Source: Romboutsia hominis
GTDB lineage: Bacteria; Bacillota; Clostridia; Peptostreptococcales; Peptostreptococcaceae
Assembly: GCF_900002575.1 (NCBI RefSeq)
Contig: NZ_LN650648.1
Coordinates: 1,589,565-1,653,564 of the forward strand
Length of the DNA stretch: 64,000 nt
Direction of reading: 5' to 3'
Each line of letters opens with the position of its first letter. Position 1 is the stretch's first letter. The translations under genes were made by a program, and so were the position numbers. The notes beneath the pieces were generated by a model, which worked only from the letters and a program-made list of their open reading frames with translations, ran no database searches and was not told the DNA's origin. Positions 1-7,852 of this stretch are shown piece after piece.

Positions 1-578
1 AACCATTGAGTAAAGTTACTTACTGCAGCCTTTGCCCCTGAGTATGCTGGTATTTTTGTAAGCGGTGTATATGCATTCATTGAAGATATATTTATTATTG
101 TACACCCTTTTCTATTTATCATGTCTTTACTAAACTCTTGAGATGGAAGTAATGTTCCTAAGAAGTTTAAGTTAAATACAAATTCTACTCCTTTTGGATC
201 TAAGTCAAAGAATGTTGTTAATTCTTCATTATTTAAATCTTCTTCAAATAAATATTCTTTAGTTGTTGTTCCCTTTGGATGATTTCCTCCAGCTCCATTT
301 ATTAATATATCGCATGGTCCTAATTTTTCTAAAATTATATCATGAGCTCTTTTTAAACTCTCTTTATCTAATACGTTAGCTTCTATTCCTATGGCACATC
401 CACCATTATCTACTATATCCTTAGCTTTAGCTTCACAAGCTTCTTTTCCAAGTGCAAGTATAGCTACTTTAGCTCCACATTTAGCTAAAGCTTCAACCAT
501 AGCCCCACAAAGTATTCCTGTTCCACCTGTTACTACAGCTACTTTATTATTTAAATCAATATTAAATGGTAATTTCAT
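1..578 (-). CDS. SDR family oxidoreductase, D-mannonate (fructuronate) reductase-like, partial
   Basis: A short-chain dehydrogenase whose C-terminus lies outside the window. Read from 578 down, it starts MKLPFNIDLNNK and has the Rossmann motif TGGTGILCG near residues 18-26, the NGAGG loop near residue 94, and the catalytic Ser followed by YSGAK. These are the SDR cofactor and Ser-Tyr-Lys motifs. A long insertion (KGTTTKEYLFEED region) after NGAGG is typical of SDR-type D-mannonate/fructuronate oxidoreductases, which act in hexuronate breakdown in the cytosol; the substrate is inferred from resemblance only. The ribosome binding site AGGTGGAGG lies upstream of the ATG. A GTATAC-centred palindrome sits just upstream. 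Other hexuronate genes are not visible here, so the pathway role is unconfirmed. Confidence 0.8.
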   Translation of the reverse strand, partial: MKLPFNIDLNNKVAVVTGGTGILCGAMVEALAKCGAKVAILALGKEACEAKAKDIVDNGGCAIGIEANVLDKESLKRAHDIILEKLGPCDILINGAGGNHPKGTTTKEYLFEEDLNNEELTTFFDLDPKGVEFVFNLNFLGTLLPSQEFSKDMINRKGCTIINISSMNAYTPLTKIPAYSGAKAAVSNFTQW

Positions 579-606
579 TTATTGTACCTCCACCTTCCTT
601 ATATAC

Positions 607-616
607 TTGTATACTA
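607..616. promoter_or_regulatory. Possible GntR (FCD-type) operator
   Basis: TTGTATACTA, a near-palindrome about 30 bp upstream of the SDR start. It fits the T-n-G-T-n-n-A-C-n-A pattern typical of FadR/FCD-type GntR regulators, which often control hexuronate genes. It is one short site in AT-rich DNA with no GntR gene in view. The remaining DNA to 880 shows nothing else I can support. Confidence 0.25.
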
Positions 617-881
617 GCATATTATTTTTCCTAATTCAATACTTTTTCCTAAATTTTTACAATAAATTACAAATGAAAAGCACCTGTAAATTACAGATGT
701 ATATTTTATATACTTTTATTTGAAAAATACCTTTAGTTTTTCATTTATTAATATAGAATGAAGTTTGAGAATAGAGCTATTTTATTCTTATGCTTAACTG
801 AATTAAAGAAGTTTTTAATTAATTGTAAACATGCCCAAATGCTTAGAGACAATAATTTTTATAATTTTATATATTAAAAAT

Positions 882-913
882 AAAACCGTATCACTTACTT
901 GTGATACGGCTCA
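882..913 (-). terminator. Hairpin terminator, copy 1 of a dispersed repeat
   Basis: CCGTATCAC (886-894) and GTGATACGG (901-909) form a 9-bp stem with a TTACTT loop; on the minus strand it is followed by TTTTATTTTT. It lies about 200 bp past the end of the hydrolase gene at 1117. A 31-nt stretch ending in this hairpin is identical to the one downstream of oleate hydratase at 34.6 kb. The DNA between 914 and 1116 shows no other feature. Confidence 0.7.
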
Positions 914-1116
914 TCTCTATTTATTCTAATTATCTAAAACAAAAAACTACTTCCAAAAATGAATAAGGTAAAGGTGTGAAAATATTAAAATTGTTATTAA
1001 ATAACTCTAATGCTATATTGATTAGTATACTAAGAACTTTTCATTAATTACCTTAAGACATTTACTTAATTTCTATTTATTACTTATTTTAATAATTCTT
1101 CTTATACTATGTCCGA

Positions 1117-2037
1117 TTAGATATTTTCTTTATAAAAAGCTTCTAATTTTTCAACAGCTTTTCTAACTGGCTCTTCTTTGTCGTATAAATCATAGTGACT
1201 TACACCTTCAATAATGAATAAATCCTTTTTCTTTGAAGCTGCTTTATTATAAAGTTCATGACCATCTCTATATGAGCCAAATGCTCCTTGTACATCACCA
1301 ACAATTATTTGTAAAGGTTGAGTTAGTAAACTTTCTGCTAAATTAAAAGCATCAAAAGCTATCACTGATGCTACACTAGTAAAGTTTAACTTATTTGGAG
1401 AGTTAGGACTTTGACCTCTTGAAGTTGTGTAATAATCAACAGCTTCTATAATATCTATATCATTAATACCTGCTTGTTCTCTTTCCTCTTGATTTTTAGG
1501 AATCCAATTTGTAATCATTGTTTCAGTCCCACGAGCTTCAGCAGTACGTTGCTTAGAAATTGCTTCTAATGTTTTTATAGGATCACTACTTTCACGATAT
1601 ACACGGCCAATATTAGCACCCACTACTGTACCAACAGCTTTGATTCTTTTCTCTGTCATAGCAGCATTTACTGCATAACCGCCTCCTGCACAAACTCCTA
1701 ATACACCAATACGATTTTCATCTACAAAATCAAGTGTCGTTAGATAATCTATTGCTGAGCGGATATCTTCAACTCTTGCAGCTGGTTCTTCGATATATCT
1801 AGGTTCTCCTTCACTTTCTCCTTGATATGATGTATCAAATACAATAGTTACATATCCTAGTTCAGCAAGTTTTTGGGCGTAGATACCTGCAGTTTGTTCT
1901 TTACAGCTACTTCCTGGATGAACACAAACAATTGCAGGATTTTGTTTCTTTTCTTCAGCATTTTCAGGTATATTTAAAATACCTGCTACTTGTAAACCAC
2001 GTGCATTAAATTTTACATTTTTCTTATTTATTTTCAT
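1117..2037 (-). CDS. Alpha/beta hydrolase, dienelactone-hydrolase-like
   Basis: A 306-residue cytosolic alpha/beta hydrolase. The nucleophile elbow reads GVCAGGG (about residue 120), so the nucleophile is Cys, as in dienelactone hydrolases, instead of the usual Ser. The oxyanion region is CVHPGSSCKEQ near residue 40 and the catalytic-His region is GVSHYDLYD near the C-terminus. The longest frame opens at a GTG at 2049, but AAAGGTGG lies 8 nt before the ATG at 2037, which I take as the start. The gene is divergent from a TetR gene with palindromes between them, so that regulator probably controls it. Substrate unknown; detoxification of a small ester or xenobiotic is a guess from context. Confidence 0.8.
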   Translation of the reverse strand: MKINKKNVKFNARGLQVAGILNIPENAEEKKQNPAIVCVHPGSSCKEQTAGIYAQKLAELGYVTIVFDTSYQGESEGEPRYIEEPAARVEDIRSAIDYLTTLDFVDENRIGVLGVCAGGGYAVNAAMTEKRIKAVGTVVGANIGRVYRESSDPIKTLEAISKQRTAEARGTETMITNWIPKNQEEREQAGINDIDIIEAVDYYTTSRGQSPNSPNKLNFTSVASVIAFDAFNLAESLLTQPLQIIVGDVQGAFGSYRDGHELYNKAASKKKDLFIIEGVSHYDLYDKEEPVRKAVEKLEAFYKENI

Positions 2038-2067
2038 ATTTATTACCACCTTTTATTAATTTATAAA

Positions 2068-2103
2068 ATATACACTTGTGAGTTTTAATACTCTCGTGTA
2101 TAT
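2068..2103. promoter_or_regulatory. Inverted repeat, probable TetR operator (hydrolase side)
   Basis: ATATACAC (2068-2075) and GTGTATAT (2096-2103) are perfect inverted arms around a partly symmetrical centre. It lies 31 bp upstream of the hydrolase start, where an operator would block its promoter. The half-site GTGTAT recurs in the second palindrome. Confidence 0.5.
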
Positions 2104-2152
2104 TTATACTATATTATAAATAGAATCACTTCAATTACCAGATTTATATTTT

Positions 2153-2168
2153 TGTGTATTAATACACA
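2153..2168. promoter_or_regulatory. Perfect 16-bp palindrome, probable TetR operator
   Basis: TGTGTATTAATACACA is fully symmetrical and lies 41 bp upstream of the TetR gene. Together with the site at 2068-2103 it suggests shared control and autoregulation of the divergent pair. Confidence 0.55.
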
Positions 2169-2208
2169 TTTTTTAAATTGTGTATACTAAATAAAAGGAG
2201 TCTTTTAT

Positions 2209-2763
2209 ATGAATAGTAAAATAGATAGAAGGATTATAAAATCACGAAAACTAATTCAGTCTACATTTTTAACAATGTTGATTAAAGATGGATTTGATGA
2301 AATCACGGTTAAAAAAATTACTGAACAAGCTGATATAAGTAGAAAGACATTTTATTTACATTATTTAGATAAATATGACTTACTAGATACAATCGTCAAT
2401 CAGCAATTAAAGGAATTAGAAGAAATTTGTGAACAAAAAAAAGAAAAAGGATTTATAGAAGGAACGGTTATTTGGTTTAATTATTTTGAGCAACATAAAA
2501 ATTTCTTTTCGGCTTTGTTTTCGAGTAAAAGCACTGTTTCATTTAGAAAGCAGCTTCTAGATTTCATGATGAACCAACTAAGTAAAAAAATAAATAAGAT
2601 AAACCCTAAAAAAGATACAGAAATACTTGTAAGATTTTTAAGTATGGCTATACTAGGAATTATAGAATCATTTATATTGGATGAATTAAATTTTAGTACA
2701 GATGAAATAGCAAAACAAGTTGGAGAATTACTTGCTCAAAATATCTCCCTATATTCACATTAA
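2209..2763 (+). CDS. TetR/AcrR family transcriptional regulator
   Basis: A 184-residue one-domain DNA-binding repressor of TetR type. The helix-turn-helix is near residues 30-55 (ITVKKITEQADISRKTFYLHY, with the family's TFYxHY signature), followed by the helical ligand-binding region. The ribosome binding site AAAAGGAG is well spaced from the ATG. It faces away from the hydrolase gene, and two GTGTAT-containing palindromes lie between them, so control of the hydrolase and of itself is likely. Ligand unknown. Confidence 0.9.
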   Translation: MNSKIDRRIIKSRKLIQSTFLTMLIKDGFDEITVKKITEQADISRKTFYLHYLDKYDLLDTIVNQQLKELEEICEQKKEKGFIEGTVIWFNYFEQHKNFFSALFSSKSTVSFRKQLLDFMMNQLSKKINKINPKKDTEILVRFLSMAILGIIESFILDELNFSTDEIAKQVGELLAQNISLYSH

Positions 2764-2903
2764 AATACTTCATCATGTATTTTAAAAATGTATAGTATAA
2801 TTGTGAGTAATAACATAAAAATAAACAATATGATCTTTTATTAAATTACTATAATATATAAAATTAAATAAGTAATTTAATCTTTATTAATAAAACTAAA
2901 AAG

Positions 2904-2956
2904 GAGTTAGATCAAAATATGATAAATAAATATTTTAATCTAACTCTTTTGTTTTT
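2904..2956 (+). terminator. Intrinsic terminator of the TetR gene
   Basis: Long stem: arm 2904-2920 begins GAGTTAGATC and pairs, with one mismatch, with 2930-2946 ending TCTAACTC. It is followed by TTTTGTTTTT on the plus strand. Confidence 0.8.
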
Positions 2957-3008
2957 ACCAACCCCCGAATCGGATTTTTTCCCCCAATAAAATATAAATT
3001 AGTTATAT

Positions 3009-3518
3009 TTAATAATTTTGAATTGTTTCACTTATATTATATTGCGTTTCTTTATTTAACTGATTCTTAAAAGCACCTCTAAAAATAAATCTTACAAGTG
3101 GTTGTATGAAGAATAATTGTGTAAAAAATGCAAATGGGAAATTAATTACCATGTTTTGCATCCACTGTGCAATAAATTCTACAGTTATACCATGAAATAA
3201 AAATGCTGCTACAAATGACATCATCGGACACATTAATACTATTGTTGAACATATCATTACTGTAGTAATTATATATGGCTTTTCTTCTCTTGGATTTACA
3301 ATACTAAAAGCTATTTTTTCTGAAAGTGGACCTACTATAAGTATTTCTAATATGATTGCAAATACAAATTCAACTGGAATTATCTTAAGTGATTTTATAA
3401 ATACTTGATTAGACATACCTCCTATTTCAATTGCAAGGTTGTAAATCACAAATAAAGGTACTGTTATCATTACAGTAAAAAAAGCGAAAAATATTTTTTG
3501 TAATTTTGTCGTTGGCAT
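3009..3518 (-). CDS. DUF2798 family membrane protein
   Basis: A 169-residue integral membrane protein with four predicted membrane helices, arranged as two similar halves (about residues 8-75 and 82-155). Each half has the helix, short loop, helix layout of the DUF2798 family, and FFAFFT in half one compares with PFAFFTQLF in half two. No biochemical role is known to me. The gene is monocistronic and preceded by a long leader holding two copies of a structured repeat in the same orientation. That suggests post-transcriptional or ligand-dependent control of a possible transporter or stress membrane protein. Confidence 0.8.
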   Translation of the reverse strand: MPTTKLQKIFFAFFTVMITVPLFVIYNLAIEIGGMSNQVFIKSLKIIPVEFVFAIILEILIVGPLSEKIAFSIVNPREEKPYIITTVMICSTIVLMCPMMSFVAAFLFHGITVEFIAQWMQNMVINFPFAFFTQLFFIQPLVRFIFRGAFKNQLNKETQYNISETIQNY

Positions 3519-3572
3519 ATAATATGCTCCTTCCTTTTAATAAAATATTTTTTAATACTTAAACAATAAAAA

Positions 3573-3722
3573 GACACATATAAGCATTTATATCGTAATC
3601 TAAATTACGTAGAAAGCTTCATATGTGTCAGTTATTTCAGTATTTTATTTTTTGTAATAAAAAAGACACATATGAGAATTTTGTACCGTAATCAGATTTA
3701 CGTGCAATGCACTACATGTGTC
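3573..3722 (-). promoter_or_regulatory. Tandem structured repeats in the DUF2798 leader, candidate new cis-regulatory RNA
   Basis: Two imperfect copies (3573-3629 and 3665-3722) start 92 bp apart. Each has an outer 9-bp stem (GACACATAT / ATATGTGTC) and an inner stem (CGTAA / TTACG) around a short loop. Read on the minus strand, the internal-loop sequences are conserved between copies (GC-n-TT before ACGTAA; TA-n-AAA after GATTACG). In the copy at 3665-3722 one outer base pair becomes G-U if the minus strand is transcribed but A-C if the plus strand is. This favours an RNA in the direction of the DUF2798 gene. I do not recognise it as any riboswitch class I know. DNA-level operators remain possible. 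Confidence 0.55.
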
Positions 3723-3961
3723 GTTTCTTTTAGTTTAATATTTAATTACTTTTTTAGTTTATTATATTTTTTATAAAAAGTCAATTTAAACATTTCTATG
3801 AGTTTTATTCAGATTTTCTCAATATTTCTGATACTACTATATTCTTACTTGTACTTATTTGTAAAAAGTTTTACTTAAGAAGTATTTACCATGTAAAAAT
3901 TTTATTTAATTTGGAATATTAATAATGTAGAAAATTTTATTTACTTAGGAGGAAATGTATT

Positions 3962-4519
3962 ATGCAATTAACACCAGCAGAATTACATAATTTACACGAA
4001 CTAATTTTAAGTTGTGTAAATAGTATAACAAATATGGCACTATATAAAAACCAGATTACAGATCCAGAACTAAAAGCTATGGTTGAAGCTCAATTTCCAG
4101 TTCATATACAGGATTATAACCTTAAGGTAAGATTTGTTAAAGAAGCTAGTGCACCTAATGAAAAATTAAATGTACCTCAGTTAAAAATAAACTTGCAGGA
4201 CTTTACTACATCTCCTGTACAACCAATACCAGTTACACCTAGAACAGATATCCAGCAATTAAATGATAGAGAAATAGCTACAGGGTATCTTTTAACTTTA
4301 AAAAGAGCTGGTAGAGAATATGCTTGGAGTTCAATGGAAGCAACTAATCCAGTATTAAGAGAGTTCTTAAAAGATGCCTTTACAATGGCTTGTAATCATG
4401 CTTATGAAGTATCTGGGTGGTTAATTAAAAAAGGATTCTATCCTTTATGCTCTGCACCACAGACAGAAATAGATAAAGTCGGATCTCTTTATAATGAAGT
4501 ACAGCAATTAAATTCATAA
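3962..4519 (+). CDS. Spore coat protein, CotF family
   Basis: A 185-residue soluble helical protein. The N-terminal half has the coat-F pattern: ELHNLHELILSCVNSITNMALYKNQITDPELKAM, then a short proline-rich linker (TSPVQPIPVTPRTD, about 88-102), then a second helical block with REYAWSSMEATNPVLREFLKDAF. CotF-like proteins are assembled into the spore coat late in sporulation. The AGGAGG site lies 6 nt before the ATG. The gene stands alone between terminators. It supports an endospore-forming host. Confidence 0.82.
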   Translation: MQLTPAELHNLHELILSCVNSITNMALYKNQITDPELKAMVEAQFPVHIQDYNLKVRFVKEASAPNEKLNVPQLKINLQDFTTSPVQPIPVTPRTDIQQLNDREIATGYLLTLKRAGREYAWSSMEATNPVLREFLKDAFTMACNHAYEVSGWLIKKGFYPLCSAPQTEIDKVGSLYNEVQQLNS

Positions 4520-4524
4520 TATAT

Positions 4525-4562
4525 AAAAAACACTCATATTTATTAAATATGAGTGTTTTTTA
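4525..4562. terminator. Bidirectional terminator
   Basis: AAAACACTCATATTTA pairs with the complementary arm ending ATGAGTGTTTT, with A/T runs on both sides. It lies between the convergent coat and SDR genes and can serve both. Confidence 0.8.
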
Positions 4563-4577
4563 TATATTATTTATAAG

Positions 4578-5486
4578 TTAAGATCCAACTATAGCTCCAC
4601 CATTAGGATGTAAAATCTGACCAGACATATAACTAGAATCATCACTAGCTAAAAATACAAAACTAGTAGCGACTTCAAATGGTTGGCCTGCTCTATTCAT
4701 AGGAACTTTACTAGTATCACTGCCAAAAGTTTCTACTTGTTCAGCTGAAAAAGAAGATGGTATTAAAGGAGTCCAAATAGGTCCTGGTGCTACTCCATTT
4801 ACTCTTATGCCTTTACTTATTAATGACTGAGAAAGAGATCTAGTAAATGTTAGTACTGCCCCTTTAGTTGCACTATAATCTATAAGGAGTGGCTCTCCTT
4901 TATAAGCTGTAATAGAAGTTGTATTAATTATAGATGCACCTTTTTTTAAATATGGAAGTGCAGCTTTTGTCATATAGAAAAAAGCATATACATTAGTTTT
5001 AAATGTATCATCTAGTTGTTTAGCTGTAATGTCTAGTATACTATTTTGAATAAACTGTACTCCATGATTATTGACTAATATATCAATTTTCCCAAAGCAC
5101 TCTAGAGTCTTTTCAACAACAACATTAGACATTTCTTCATCTCTTAAATCCCCAGGTATTAATATACATTTTCTACCTAATCCTTCTATATAAGCTTTAG
5201 TTTCATTTGCATCCTTATGTTCACAAAGATATGAAATAGCAATATCTGCTCCTTCTTTAGCAAATGCATAAGCTACTGCTCTTCCGATTCCACTATCTCC
5301 ACCAGTAATAATTGCTACTTTCCCTTGTAATTTACAACTTCCTCTGTAATATGGATTATCTGATATAGGTCTTGGTTCCATAAGATATTCTAATCCAGGC
5401 TGACACTCTTGATGCTGTGGTGGAAATAATACTTTTACTTTTTCGCATTTTTCCTTTTTCCCAATACTTTTATAAACTGGATACAT
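4578..5486 (-). CDS. SDR family oxidoreductase, YhdF/general-stress type
   Basis: A 302-residue short-chain dehydrogenase with an N-terminal extension of about 50 residues (FPPQHQECQPGLEYLMEPRP), characteristic of the YhdF/YhxC-like group found in spore formers. Rossmann motif TGGDSGIGRAVA near residues 61-72; NNHG near residue 138 (His in place of the usual Ala); catalytic Ser in NTTSITA; YSATK near residue 205; PGPIWTPL after it. It should use NAD(P)H in the cytosol, with an unknown carbonyl or alcohol substrate. Some relatives are sporulation-associated, which fits the adjacent coat gene, but that is inference. Confidence 0.85.
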   Translation of the reverse strand: MYPVYKSIGKKEKCEKVKVLFPPQHQECQPGLEYLMEPRPISDNPYYRGSCKLQGKVAIITGGDSGIGRAVAYAFAKEGADIAISYLCEHKDANETKAYIEGLGRKCILIPGDLRDEEMSNVVVEKTLECFGKIDILVNNHGVQFIQNSILDITAKQLDDTFKTNVYAFFYMTKAALPYLKKGASIINTTSITAYKGEPLLIDYSATKGAVLTFTRSLSQSLISKGIRVNGVAPGPIWTPLIPSSFSAEQVETFGSDTSKVPMNRAGQPFEVATSFVFLASDDSSYMSGQILHPNGGAIVGS

Positions 5487-5610
5487 ATAGCACCACCTCT
5501 ATTTATTAATTTATAAATAAAATTTAATTCAATATAAATTATATTAATAATTATGCTTACTTATGATAAAATATCCTATAAATAAATGTACTAATTCAAT
5601 AAAAATAAAT

Positions 5611-5655
5611 AAGCTATATTTTTAACACTGTATTAAAATATAGCTTATTTATTAA
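5611..5655 (-). terminator. Terminator of cooS
   Basis: AAGCTATATTTT (5611-5622) and AAAATATAGCTT (5635-5646) form a perfect 12-bp stem. It lies downstream of cooS on the minus strand. A/T runs on both sides could make it bidirectional. Confidence 0.65.
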
Positions 5656-5676
5656 AAACACCATTTTTACAAAATA

Positions 5677-7593
5677 TTATTTAAGTCCAAGTTTTTGTCT
5701 TTTGCTTATTATATGAGCTTCTATAGCCTTTGCAGCTTCAACTGGATCATCTCCTAAAGCTACTTTACCACCTGTTAGGTTCTCAACATCTTCTGTAAGA
5801 AGTTTTACTAGATTAGGAGCACCAGTAACAAATGGAGTAGGAGATAAATGTGTATATGCTCCATATGCTACTGCAAATATACCATCTATAGTAGCCTTTT
5901 GTTCCATCCACTCTGGAGCAGTAACTGCTATTGGAAGGTCTGGAATATCAACATCAAGGTGATCTGCTAAAGCAGTAACAAGCATTGATATTCTACCTGT
6001 ATCAGTGCAAGTACCAAAACTTAGTACAGGAGGTATCTTAAGCATATTACATATTTCCTTTAATCCTTCCCCTGCATATTTTTCTACAGAATCTAAATTG
6101 CATAATCCTGCTACTTCAAGAGCATGATTACCACAACCTCCAGCAACTACTAATATATCTCTTTTTATTAATTCTTTTGTTATATTAACTGTATTCCAGT
6201 CTTGAGGACCATTTCTCAATGTAGAACAGTTTGCAAGCGCAACAACACCTTTTATTTTACCTTCTGTAATTACATCAACTAATGGATCAAGTTTGTTCCC
6301 AAGGGCACCTAAAACAGCTTCTGTTGAAAATCCTGCGATAGCTTTTGTAACATGTTTAGGTACCATAGGTTCAATTTTACCATGTCTTTTCTTAAAGTTT
6401 TCTATTGCTATTTTAATTAAATTATCTGACATCTCATTAGCCTTTTCTGGATAATATGGCATTTTATGTTCTGTACCAGGCACACCTATTATTGTACTTA
6501 TGCTAACTAATGCTACTTGATATTTTTCAGCATATTGATCTATAGCTGGTGGTGAACAGTTTTCGTCCATAGCAATAGCATCTACAGTACCTGTTGCAAG
6601 TAGTGGTTCTATAGCCAACCAGTTGCCCATAAGGCCAACAAATACATCGTCTACTTCATATCTTTGTAGCAACTCTTGTCCGGTTTCAATAGAGCCAACT
6701 ACTCTAATACCTTTAGCACCAGCAGCTATAGCTTCATCTTTATATTCACCTTTTCTAAGTTTTTCTATTGTAAGTGCTCCTATCCAAGGTTGATGTCCAT
6801 TAAATACTATATTTACATAGTCAGGATCCATTATACCTAAGTCAACATTAACTTCATGAGGCATAGGTGTTCCAAATAATATATCTTGTACCATTTCAAG
6901 TCCTATTTGTGCTGTATATATAGTAGATAATCCTAATCTAAGACCTTTTGTAGCAAGTGATACATAGTCTCCATCCACATTTGTTAAACAGCTTGCAATT
7001 GAGTTTTCAACTTCATGTTGAACACCAGAAGGATAAATATGAAGTTCTTTCCATACTGGTTTTCTTTTTTGTGGAGCAAAAGCTTCTGTCATTATACTAG
7101 GTTGATCAGGACCTACTTTCATTTCTTTATCAAGAAAATCAGCTAACTCAATAGCAAGTTTATTAATATCTTGATTAGCATCTATTCCTACTTTTTCACA
7201 CATCCATTTTAACTTAGCTTCATCTTTTATTTTAAATGGAGATTTACCTTCCCCAGTAGCTCTAAGTGTTCTAAAAGCTTCAAATGCATGATGACCATAT
7301 GTAGCTGCACCCATTATATTTCTCATAAGGAAGTTTCTCATAGCCATGGCATCTGCCCCGATACCACAAACGCCTTTATCAACTCCTGTTTTTTCATTAA
7401 TTCTACAAGGACCATGTGTACATAATTGACAACTTAAACCTTGAAGACAAAACTTACATCTAATTTTTTCTTGCGGCTCCCATCTTGAAAACACACTTGA
7501 AAGGCCGTCAGTTTGTATTCTCTTTAACATTTCCTCAACTGAATCATGATAACTTACACGACCTTCTAATCTTTCTCTAATTGTTTCACTCAT
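5677..7593 (-). CDS. cooS: Anaerobic carbon-monoxide dehydrogenase, catalytic subunit
   Basis: A 638-residue Ni-Fe CO dehydrogenase, the usual length for CooS, catalysing CO + H2O to CO2 + 2 electrons in the cytosol. The N-terminal cysteine set CKFC-LQGLSCQLCTHGPC (about 46-62) binds the D and B iron-sulfur clusters. Downstream cysteines in MDENCSPPAIDQY, ALANCSTLRNGPQDW, GGCGNHALEVAGLC and SFGTCTDTG match the Ni-containing C cluster. No acetyl-CoA synthase, CooC or hydrogenase genes are adjacent, so this is an orphan CooS, plausibly for CO oxidation, redox balance or detoxification. The upstream region carries an 11-bp triple repeat. Confidence 0.96.
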   Translation of the reverse strand: MSETIRERLEGRVSYHDSVEEMLKRIQTDGLSSVFSRWEPQEKIRCKFCLQGLSCQLCTHGPCRINEKTGVDKGVCGIGADAMAMRNFLMRNIMGAATYGHHAFEAFRTLRATGEGKSPFKIKDEAKLKWMCEKVGIDANQDINKLAIELADFLDKEMKVGPDQPSIMTEAFAPQKRKPVWKELHIYPSGVQHEVENSIASCLTNVDGDYVSLATKGLRLGLSTIYTAQIGLEMVQDILFGTPMPHEVNVDLGIMDPDYVNIVFNGHQPWIGALTIEKLRKGEYKDEAIAAGAKGIRVVGSIETGQELLQRYEVDDVFVGLMGNWLAIEPLLATGTVDAIAMDENCSPPAIDQYAEKYQVALVSISTIIGVPGTEHKMPYYPEKANEMSDNLIKIAIENFKKRHGKIEPMVPKHVTKAIAGFSTEAVLGALGNKLDPLVDVITEGKIKGVVALANCSTLRNGPQDWNTVNITKELIKRDILVVAGGCGNHALEVAGLCNLDSVEKYAGEGLKEICNMLKIPPVLSFGTCTDTGRISMLVTALADHLDVDIPDLPIAVTAPEWMEQKATIDGIFAVAYGAYTHLSPTPFVTGAPNLVKLLTEDVENLTGGKVALGDDPVEAAKAIEAHIISKRQKLGLK

Positions 7594-7635
7594 ATTTTTG
7601 TATTAATCTCCTTTCTATATGTATATATTATTTAG

Positions 7636-7668
7636 TATTATTTACATATTATTTACATATTATTTACA
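7636..7668. repeat. Three tandem 11-bp repeats upstream of cooS
   Basis: TATTATTTACA occurs three times head to tail (7636-7646, 7647-7657, 7658-7668), 43 bp upstream of the cooS start. The spacing is one helical turn, so a protein could contact all copies on one face. This may be a regulator-binding array or simple AT-rich repetition. The rest of 7594-7804 shows nothing else I can assign. Confidence 0.55.
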
Positions 7669-7800
7669 TACTTGTATTTTGTTATTGAATATAAACCCTA
7701 CCACTTTTTTACAAATATGCATACAGTGATTATAATTGCTATGGCAAATACTTTTAAAAAGTAGGGGGTAAATGCAACTTAATGATTGTATAGGAGTAAA

Positions 7801-7836
7801 AAAAGAAATCACTATATTAAAACATAGTGATTTCAA
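7801..7836 (-). terminator. Terminator of the BBE-like oxidase gene
   Basis: GAAATCACTAT (7805-7815) and ATAGTGATTTC (7824-7834) form an 11-bp stem; on the minus strand TTTTTT follows. Confidence 0.75.
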
Positions 7837-7852
7837 GTATTTTTATAAAATA

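Noticed and set aside
391-723. Plus-strand frame of 110 codons over the SDR gene
   Set aside because: It overlaps a clearly conserved minus-strand SDR, has a hydrophobic low-complexity product and no ribosome binding site.
3573-3722. Tandem guanidine-II (mini-ykkC) riboswitch
   Set aside because: That class has two short hairpins with ACGR loops. The repeats here have larger internal loops and a different core.
7636-7668. Possible CRISPR array
   Set aside because: The units are 11 bp, contiguous and without spacers. No cas genes are in the window.
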